The notes beneath the pieces were generated by a model. It saw only the letters and a list, made by a program, of their open reading frames with translations. It was not told the DNA's origin and ran no database searches. The translations under genes and the position numbers were made by a program. Positions 22,874-29,990 of a stretch of DNA of 32,936 bases are shown one piece after another. Within the stretch, counting starts at the first letter, position 1; each line of letters begins with the position of its first letter. The stretch is from contig DAHUYE010000106.1 of NCBI GenBank assembly GCA_027315345.1, positions 1-32,936 of the forward strand, given 5' to 3'. This stretch comes from Actinomycetota bacterium (lineage in GTDB: Bacteria > Actinomycetota > Acidimicrobiia > Acidimicrobiales > JAJPHE01).

Positions 22874-22915
22874 GGTCGACAAGCGTACTGACGGCCAGTG
22901 ACGATCTCCCCTTGA

Positions 22916-25783
22916 TTACCTCTCGCCTGGCTGCAGCACGCTCCGGAACTGTCGATAACCCCGTGCTCCGAGCCCGTGGGTGATCTGTTCCGCCTTCTCA
23001 CGGACCTGTTCAGGACCGCTGAGTGCCGAGCGCAGGACCTCGATCACGGACTCCTCGCCGAGCACCAGCCAGTCGTCACTCTGTCCCTTCATCATCAGAT
23101 CGAGGACTTCAACCACCTGCTCGGGGCGGGCGGACACCAGTTCCGCCAGACGCCGGCCCACGAGATGGCCGGACTCGACTGAGCCGGCGAGGCGCAATGC
23201 CCGGAGGATATGGATGAGTGCCCATTCGGGGTCAAAGGCCGGCGAAACAAACCACCAGCCGAACTCGACCATCTCGGGGGCGAAGGCAGACCGGTCTTCG
23301 GCGGCTTCGGCGGCGGCGATGCGGGCCTCCCAGAGGGCCATGGCCCGATCAACCGCCTCGGCGGCCATCGGCGGGTCCAGTGGCCGTGGTGCCCGATCCT
23401 CAATGGTGTACGAACTACGGCCCACAAAGCGCAGAGCGACGGAGCGAAGCTCCGCCCGGGCGGTGTTGAAGAACTCCTGAAGTAGTTCGTCGTCGATGCC
23501 CAACCGTCCGCGCAGGTAGTAGACCATCAAATGCTCGGCCAGCCTCTGCCAGGCCAGCATCGGATGCTGGCGGTCGGGACTCTGCTCCGCCAGCCGAGCG
23601 ACGGCCCGCCGGTACTCCTCCTTGAGCAGGTTCAAGGCCGAGTCATAGGGCGGGCAAAAGCTGACGTATGCCTCCCAGGCGGCTTCCCAGTAGAGAAAGC
23701 GGTCCTCGTCAGCCGGGAAGATTCTCCCGACGTTCTGCGCCGCCCATGCCTCGTCGACCAGCGCGAGCCACGGGAACCACTGGCCGTAGAGCGAGTGAAT
23801 GGCGTAGGACGGATCACGGTCCAGGTCGAGGTGAGCCTCCAGGACCTCTCGGACTTCGGGCATCCGGTCAAAGCCGGTCGTCCCGGCAGGAGCGCTTGCT
23901 GTTTCGAGCTGGCGGTGTACCCAGACCGCATACTTGACGACCGATCCGATGGCCTGGCCCCGGACGGTGTTGATAGCGAGCGTCGAGGGGTCCATGTTGT
24001 CCCCGCCGAATCGCTCTTCGGACTCTTGGGTCGGATCGGGGTCGTCGCTCAACGGACGCAGGATCGACCAGGCCAGCTCCCGCAGGTGAATGGGGATCTG
24101 GGCCGGCCCGTCGTTGAAGCCGACGTCCAGGAGGTGGGCAGTCGTGCTGCGTGTCCAGGACCACGGCAGGTCGAGAGCGTTCTCCGCCGAACCCGGCCTG
24201 AACTCAGCGCCTCGGTCAAGGGTCCGCTTGGCGAGACGAAGGACCGGTTCCCAGTCAAAGACCTGCCTGCTGGCGGCGGCGTTGCGAAACCCTTGGAGGA
24301 CGGAGTTGATGTAGACGGGCGGTACTGCCTGGAAGATCTGAGCGATCTCGGCGTAGCGCACCGGATCGTCTTTGACGGCCGTCTCGACCAGGCGTCCCAG
24401 ACCTTCCGGTGAGGGAGCGCCCCAGCCGCCTTGCGGCTGCCAGGACAGGAGGAAGTCGAGTAGCTCGTCGTGTGACATGGCGGCGAACTCTTCGTTGCTC
24501 AAGGGACTGGTCGGTCCGACGAAGCCGCCGTCCATGTAGGACAGGAACTCCGGATGCTCGATCAGCCGGTGCTCGGCGACCAGCCGGTTGAACCAGGCCC
24601 GCTCGTCCGGAGGCAGATCGTCGCTGATCGCGGCGAGCATCCGGGCTTGCCAGGTCAGGAGCCCGATCTCCCGGTTGCGGACGTCGGACTCCTCCGGCTC
24701 GGTGTAGAAGGGGGGACCGGCGCTAATGGCGTCAAGCACCTGCCGTTGTTGCCGTCCGGTCAGGCCCGTAAACCGATCGTGAAGCAGCATCCAGAACTCG
24801 TGGAGCAGATCGCCGTCGTAGAAATAGGATGTGCCGGTCAGCCGCTCCGACACCAGGGCCGACCGCCTCGGCGCCGCCACCCGGATGACGTCCAGGGCGA
24901 TTCGCCGATGGATAGCCCAGGAGTAGCCCTCCAGCTGGGCGACACCCTGAGCCAGGTCGGACCGGTCGGTCCTGGCCAGACGGAGGCCGGCATCCCGGAC
25001 CGCCGTGACTATTGCGCTGCGGGTGCTGGGGATGTTGTTCTGGCCGCGCGGCTCGACAGCTGGTCGCCAGACGAACGAGTAGTCGTGCCGACGCTCCTCG
25101 GGGTCACGGGCTTCGAGCGTCATGGCCCGATCGAGCAGGTCGCATAGGACGGTGAATCCCCGGAACCCGGTACCGCCGATGAAGTCCGGCAGGGATTCGC
25201 TGAGCAGACGCTCATAGTGATAGTCATCGATGACCGGTCGGACCTCGACCGGCCACTCAAGTGTCTGACCATCGTCAGTCGTTGTACGGATCGGGTTGCC
25301 GGCCCGCACGTCGAAGAGAGCGGAGGCAAGGGAGATAGCTGCATCGGCGAGCCCCGCCGCTGCCAGGCGCCGGAGGAGTTGGGCCAGCTTGTCCGGCAGC
25401 AACAGCCGGAATGTGCCGTTGAGCCAGCCGACCAGGCGGGGCACGAACTGGACGGCCATCTCCGGCGGCAGCGCCAGTACGGCCTCGGCGTAGTCATGGT
25501 GAACCCGGGCGTTATCCGTCTCGGGCATCTCGAGCAGGACCCTACGGACCTGCTCGGGGCTGCGGGACGCTACCCGGACGAGGTATCGGAGGGCCGCCCA
25601 GGGCGACAGCTGATATCCGCCGTCGACCGGTGTCGGAGTTGGCGGCGATGTGAAGAAGCCTTCGGCGGCGAGCGGCTCGATCCAGTCTGGTGAGGTTAGG
25701 TTGTCGAAGAAGTAGTTGACGTCTTCTCCGGTGATCAGGGTGTCCAACACCCGCTTGATCAGAGCGCTGTCAGGTCTTGCCAT
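22916..25783 (-). CDS. Large helical-repeat protein of unknown family, defence-island component
   Basis: A 955-residue soluble protein with no signal peptide, no membrane helix and no recognisable P-loop or nuclease motif. The N-terminus (GEDVNYFFDNLTSPDWIEPL, then AAEGFFTSPP and WAALRYLVRVASRSPEQVRR) has the look of short alpha-alpha repeats. Amphipathic helices recur throughout (RLVGWLNGTFRLLLPDKLAQ, LLRRLAAAGLADAAISLASA), suggesting a HEAT/ARM-like solenoid. Such solenoids act as phage-protein or nucleic-acid sensors, or scaffolds, in other defence systems; that role here is inference. Its ATG shares one base with the stop of the preceding gene (TGATG), so the two are coupled. I know no named family for it. 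Confidence 0.82.
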   Translation of the reverse strand: MARPDSALIKRVLDTLITGEDVNYFFDNLTSPDWIEPLAAEGFFTSPPTPTPVDGGYQLSPWAALRYLVRVASRSPEQVRRVLLEMPETDNARVHHDYAEAVLALPPEMAVQFVPRLVGWLNGTFRLLLPDKLAQLLRRLAAAGLADAAISLASALFDVRAGNPIRTTTDDGQTLEWPVEVRPVIDDYHYERLLSESLPDFIGGTGFRGFTVLCDLLDRAMTLEARDPEERRHDYSFVWRPAVEPRGQNNIPSTRSAIVTAVRDAGLRLARTDRSDLAQGVAQLEGYSWAIHRRIALDVIRVAAPRRSALVSERLTGTSYFYDGDLLHEFWMLLHDRFTGLTGRQQRQVLDAISAGPPFYTEPEESDVRNREIGLLTWQARMLAAISDDLPPDERAWFNRLVAEHRLIEHPEFLSYMDGGFVGPTSPLSNEEFAAMSHDELLDFLLSWQPQGGWGAPSPEGLGRLVETAVKDDPVRYAEIAQIFQAVPPVYINSVLQGFRNAAASRQVFDWEPVLRLAKRTLDRGAEFRPGSAENALDLPWSWTRSTTAHLLDVGFNDGPAQIPIHLRELAWSILRPLSDDPDPTQESEERFGGDNMDPSTLAINTVRGQAIGSVVKYAVWVHRQLETASAPAGTTGFDRMPEVREVLEAHLDLDRDPSYAIHSLYGQWFPWLALVDEAWAAQNVGRIFPADEDRFLYWEAAWEAYVSFCPPYDSALNLLKEEYRRAVARLAEQSPDRQHPMLAWQRLAEHLMVYYLRGRLGIDDELLQEFFNTARAELRSVALRFVGRSSYTIEDRAPRPLDPPMAAEAVDRAMALWEARIAAAEAAEDRSAFAPEMVEFGWWFVSPAFDPEWALIHILRALRLAGSVESGHLVGRRLAELVSARPEQVVEVLDLMMKGQSDDWLVLGEESVIEVLRSALSGPEQVREKAEQITHGLGARGYRQFRSVLQPGER

Positions 25784-26445
25784 CAGGACTCGCCCTCTCT
25801 GATCAGCGCATCGATCTTGTCGGCGTTGTCAAAGGTGCGGGGCCGCACTCGGTCCAGCATGAAGTTCTCGAAGGCGTTGTACCAACGGTCGAAGTCATCG
25901 ACGGAACAAGGGGAGTGATGGGCGCTCCGGACGAAGAAATCTCGGATGTCCATCCACTCCTCGGCGTGGCGCTCCTCGATCCGTTGCGGCAGGAGGCGGT
26001 TGGAGGGGTCGAACCGGGTTACGGTACGGCGGGCAACTTCCCGCCGGGCAGGGAAATTCCCGGCCTCCCAATCGAAGAACCTTTCGAGTTCACTGACGAA
26101 TCGATCGCTCAAAGACTCGTTGGTCTTGTTCTTAGCCCGGGGCTCCCTCCGCCATTTCGAGGCCAGGGCCTTCACCTGGTCACTGAGTCTGTCCGGCGCC
26201 TTTAGAGATGCGTCCGCGAAGTGGCGGGGTAGTTCGTTGATGAGTTCACGGAGACTATGGCTGGCCTGATGGAGATACTCGGGATTGTCCATTGCGGCCC
26301 GCGCCTTGACGGCCCCCACGAACATCCGTCCCAGGTCTTTATCCCGCTCTACCAGAACATCGAACAGGACAAGCTGCCGGGCCGTCAGGGTGGTCAGCTC
26401 CTGAGGGGCTGCCGGTTGGCTGGTCGGCTCCGGAGCGGTGCTCAT
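25783..26445 (-). CDS. Small helical protein, possibly HEPN-like, defence-island component
   Basis: A 220-residue, largely helical, charged protein. After a Pro-rich leader come LVLFDVLVERDKDLGRMFVG, HSLRELINELPRHF and, near the end, WMDIRDFFVRSAHHSPCSVD (165-182) and a long helix FDRWYNAFENFML, finishing PRTFDNADKIDALIREGE. The layout R...R-S-A-H-H followed by a terminal helix recalls HEPN domains, whose ribonuclease motif is R-x4-6-H; the spacing here (R168 to H176) is not canonical, so catalysis is uncertain. ATG 26445 has a strong GGGAGG six to seven bases upstream and overrules a longer non-conserved leader. A 166-base gap separates it from the ATPase gene, so this three-gene segment may have its own promoter. 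Confidence 0.8.
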   Translation of the reverse strand: MSTAPEPTSQPAAPQELTTLTARQLVLFDVLVERDKDLGRMFVGAVKARAAMDNPEYLHQASHSLRELINELPRHFADASLKAPDRLSDQVKALASKWRREPRAKNKTNESLSDRFVSELERFFDWEAGNFPARREVARRTVTRFDPSNRLLPQRIEERHAEEWMDIRDFFVRSAHHSPCSVDDFDRWYNAFENFMLDRVRPRTFDNADKIDALIREGES

Positions 26446-26611
26446 AGGCACCTCCCATTCTGAGCCCATTGACGGTGACAGAGGCGGCGACCCGGCCGAA
26501 GTCCCGACGCCGAGGGCAGCGTGGCCGACGGCCGGCTTGCGGTCGCCAGTACCAGCCCGTGTGTTAAGGCATGTAAGGCCACCAAATATCACGACTGTCC
26601 TGGCTCTTGCC

Positions 26612-29600
26612 CTAGTCGAACTCGGCAGGGTCAAGTCCGAGGGTGCGGGCGTTCTCGGTTACCACTCGCCGTGTGTCCTCGCTGAAATCCGGACCGTCGG
26701 CTTCGATTTCGATAGTAATCCTGAGGTTGCTCCCACGCGCCGCCGCAAGGTGCGGGATCAGTTCGGTGGCAATGCTTCCAGCGACCGCCGCTAGCCGAGC
26801 TGGGTTCTGCACTTCTATTCGTCCGAAAAAGTGGTTCAGGACTCCAGGTACTGGCTCCTGTCGCTCCGGTGGACGCTGTCCGCCAGGGCCTCCACCATGC
26901 GCGGGGCCGCCTTCGGCCGCGTCTGCTTCTTCATGTGCCTGACGTTCCGCGCGTTGCTGAGTAAGAGCGACGCCCGGCATGACTAGCACGCTGTTCCCGT
27001 CGGCGACAGGGCGGTCAACTGACCCGTTGATGACCAGCCCACGGTATCGGCCGTTCTCGGCGTCGAAGGACTCGGCGTATCCGAATCCCTCGTCCTCGAC
27101 GGCGAATCCCTGAGGTCCAACAGCGACGGCGCCGAGGAAGACGGACAGGTCCTTCAAGCGGGGCAAGTAAGGGTAGCGGGCGAAGTCCTCCCACACCTGG
27201 CTCACGTCGACATGATCGCCGTCTCGCCACAGCGGGATTCGATCCAGCTCAAGGCGGAGGTTGGTTGCCCCGTAGACGGTGCTCAGATGGTCGGGCATCG
27301 CCTTACGTGCAGCCCGGGTGGCCAGCCCGCCCTGACCATTGACCCTGATTGCCTCGATGTGGAACTCGGACTCTTCGGGCGTCTGGGCTGGGACCAGGAG
27401 CCAGACGTAGGTTTCGCTCAGACGCTGTCGCACAGTGTCCTCGGCCGTGTCCCGTTTGGTCCTCGCCTGAGTGATGCCGAACTGGTCGAGGTTCATCTCC
27501 GCCTGGCGATCAAAAATGTGGGACCACGCCATCTGTTGCCGGATCGCCGTGAGTAGGTCGGGGAGCCGGTTTTGGTCGGCCGCCAGGAACACGAGCATGT
27601 TGCGGTAGGCGCGCTCTCCACCGGACCGACGGGAGACGATGTCCGTGGCCACCGCAAGCGCCTCGGACGACGCCGATCTTGGCGCATATGCGTATTCGGG
27701 CCGCAGAATCACAAGGCCTGCCGAAGCCTCGTCGGCAACGTCACCCGGGTTGTGCGGGCAGCGATGGACCCGTGCGAACTCGCCCTGGTCGGTCTGAGCC
27801 TGGATCAGGCGAGCAAGCGCCTCGTTCACTTCGTCCTCGCGGTATCCCTCAGCGAGAGCCTGGGCAGTGCTGGCGACCGAGGGGATCGTCGAGTACCAGT
27901 AGCGGGAGCCGTCCACGTAGAGGTGGGTGGCCCGGTCGGACAGCCGCCGCAGTGCGTCGCCGAACACCGCGGTGCTCTCCCCTGGGAGTACGCTCCCCAG
28001 CTTCACCCGTACGTCCTCGATGCCACGGTTCGGGTTCTGCCCGGCAGCACCGTCCTGGGTCCGCCGCTGCATCGTTGGGGCCGAGCCTATAAAGACAGTC
28101 CGGGCGACCCGTCGTGCGGCCCGGAGACGGCCGAGAGCAGGAATGTCCCGGTCGAGGACGTTCGGCACCGAGCCCCGCCCGTCGATGTCGGTGTCGACGA
28201 CGGGCTTCCAGTTGTCCTCCAGGTGCCGGGTGACCTCTTCGAATACCTGCTGGTCGTCGAGGGGGATGCTGGCAGGGAGAATCAACGGATTCTGGTCGCC
28301 GTTTGCCCACAGGCTGTGGACGACGGCCGCCATTAGGCGCAGCACCCCGCGGGTCCTCTGAAAGCGCTCCAGGGCAGCCCAGTCCTGATAGAGGCGATCG
28401 AAGAACTCGGGATGGATCGGATAGGCGCGCTTGATGCGATCCTCGTAGGACGCCTCCCGACTTTCCGCCGGGAACTCGGTCTCTTGCTGGCGGTACATCT
28501 CTACGAATCGACGAGCGACTACGTCTCGCTTGGCGAAACCCTCGGCGTCAAGGGGCTTGAACAAGCGGCGTCGCACGATCTCAAACCCCTCCTCGGCCGT
28601 CGCTGGCTGCCATGGGGAGTCCATGCGATGCATGACGTTGCGCAGTCGCTTGAGCGCCTCAAGCCCGCCAACGCCGCCCACCTCAATGCCGGCCTCAATG
28701 GAGCCCTCTTCGACATCGGTGGAGGCGCTGAACCTATCCGACGCCGGGATGGAGACAAACATCATGGCGGTGGGCACGGCCTTGACCGCCTCAGCCAGCG
28801 ACTGAGCGAAGCTCATCTGCGCATCGAAGCTGCCGCCGAGGAGGTCATCCTTCGCCCAAAGTTGGCGGGCATATGCCACCCACTCATCGATCAGGATAAT
28901 GCAGGGCGAGCAGAGTTCGAGAAGCTCCTGCAGAGCCGCGCTGCCGGGGTCCACCCCGGCCTGGTCTTCATTAGCGACAAGGCTGTACCCTTCTGGCCCG
29001 GCGAGCTGCCACGCCATTTCGCCCCAGATCGTTCTGACCGTGGCGCCGTCGCCCTTTTCCACCAGACGATGTGGTGAAAGAGCGGTGCCGACGATGACTG
29101 CACGGGTCACACTCGATGGGATAGCGTCCACCCCTGCCTCAGCACCGATCTCCTCCATGCCGGGGAGGCTGAATGCGTCCGGCCCGACCCCGGCCAGGTG
29201 GAACACAGCGAGCAGCGAGTGAGTCTTGCCTCCGCCGAAGTTGGTCAATAGGTCGATGACTGGCTCCGCCGTCTGACCTGCGAGCCTGCGCACAGTCTGA
29301 ACAAGCAGCGTCCGTAGCCCTCTGGTCAGGAAGGTCCGACGGAAGAACTCCTCAGGGTCCGTATATTCGGGAAGCCCGTTGCCCCGGTAGACCTGGGCGA
29401 GGTCGGCCGCGAACTCTGCTTGCTGGTAGCGCCCGGTTGCCACGTCCTCGTGGGGCTCGATGACCTCGCGCCAGCCTGGCAGACCAGACTCGGACGACGG
29501 GGCGACCACACCAGGCAGAGGAGCGGCAGTGGCCTTCTTAGTCATCTCCTCGAAGCGGAGGCGAAGCGCCTCCTGGCGCAGATCGTCTACCGCCGCCGTT

Positions 29601-29977
29601 TCCGGCGCTCCGACGGCGCTCAGGAGGAGGTACGCGGTGTCGAGAACCCGGTAAGTGGCGTCGGCAGTGAAGGACTCCTTGTGAGCCCACTTGTGTCGGG
29701 CATCACGCAGTTCGCCGATATAGCTACGTTCCTGTTGGCCCAGGACCTTGCGGAACGGATTCTGCCAGTGATTGATCGTGACCCAGAGGAGAAAGTCCGG
29801 GTCGGTGGGATTGGGTTCAGAACCCCCCTTTTCCCTCGCCCAGCCGCCCCGATCCGCCGCCTGACTGATCCAATCCTCTGGGTACATACGGGACAGTTCG
29901 GAAGCGACGAACGGACCAAACCCAACGACGACCAGGTCGAGCGCCTCGTCGATCCGCTGTCGATTACTCTTGGGCAT
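26612..29977 (-). CDS. Swt1-like HEPN domain + DUF499-type P-loop ATPase
   Basis: A 1,121-residue cytoplasmic protein. Residues about 5-145 form a Swt1-type HEPN domain (IDEALDLVVVGFGPFVASEL at the start, LRDARHKWAHKESFTADATY at 90-109), with R94-x4-H99 as a possible ribonuclease motif. A linker is followed by an ATPase with Walker A NFGGGKTH (246-253) and Walker B CIILIDEW (359-366). The remainder has the DUF499 look (KRAYPIHPEFFDRLYQDWA, FQRTRGVLRLMAAVVHSLW, then long strand/helix alternation). DUF499 ATPases are repeatedly found beside DUF1156 methylases in predicted defence loci. ATG 29977 lies 13 bases after the methylase stop, with GGAG upstream; a longer leader to 30022 would overlap the methylase and is not family-like. 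Confidence 0.9.
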   Translation of the reverse strand: MPKSNRQRIDEALDLVVVGFGPFVASELSRMYPEDWISQAADRGGWAREKGGSEPNPTDPDFLLWVTINHWQNPFRKVLGQQERSYIGELRDARHKWAHKESFTADATYRVLDTAYLLLSAVGAPETAAVDDLRQEALRLRFEEMTKKATAAPLPGVVAPSSESGLPGWREVIEPHEDVATGRYQQAEFAADLAQVYRGNGLPEYTDPEEFFRRTFLTRGLRTLLVQTVRRLAGQTAEPVIDLLTNFGGGKTHSLLAVFHLAGVGPDAFSLPGMEEIGAEAGVDAIPSSVTRAVIVGTALSPHRLVEKGDGATVRTIWGEMAWQLAGPEGYSLVANEDQAGVDPGSAALQELLELCSPCIILIDEWVAYARQLWAKDDLLGGSFDAQMSFAQSLAEAVKAVPTAMMFVSIPASDRFSASTDVEEGSIEAGIEVGGVGGLEALKRLRNVMHRMDSPWQPATAEEGFEIVRRRLFKPLDAEGFAKRDVVARRFVEMYRQQETEFPAESREASYEDRIKRAYPIHPEFFDRLYQDWAALERFQRTRGVLRLMAAVVHSLWANGDQNPLILPASIPLDDQQVFEEVTRHLEDNWKPVVDTDIDGRGSVPNVLDRDIPALGRLRAARRVARTVFIGSAPTMQRRTQDGAAGQNPNRGIEDVRVKLGSVLPGESTAVFGDALRRLSDRATHLYVDGSRYWYSTIPSVASTAQALAEGYREDEVNEALARLIQAQTDQGEFARVHRCPHNPGDVADEASAGLVILRPEYAYAPRSASSEALAVATDIVSRRSGGERAYRNMLVFLAADQNRLPDLLTAIRQQMAWSHIFDRQAEMNLDQFGITQARTKRDTAEDTVRQRLSETYVWLLVPAQTPEESEFHIEAIRVNGQGGLATRAARKAMPDHLSTVYGATNLRLELDRIPLWRDGDHVDVSQVWEDFARYPYLPRLKDLSVFLGAVAVGPQGFAVEDEGFGYAESFDAENGRYRGLVINGSVDRPVADGNSVLVMPGVALTQQRAERQAHEEADAAEGGPAHGGGPGGQRPPERQEPVPGVLNHFFGRIEVQNPARLAAVAGSIATELIPHLAAARGSNLRITIEIEADGPDFSEDTRRVVTENARTLGLDPAEFD

Positions 29978-29990
29978 CTGCGTCAAGCTC

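Noticed and set aside
26446-26634. N-terminal extension of the 220-aa protein
   Set aside because: A strong ribosome-binding site lies just before ATG 26445, and the upstream leader has no pattern.
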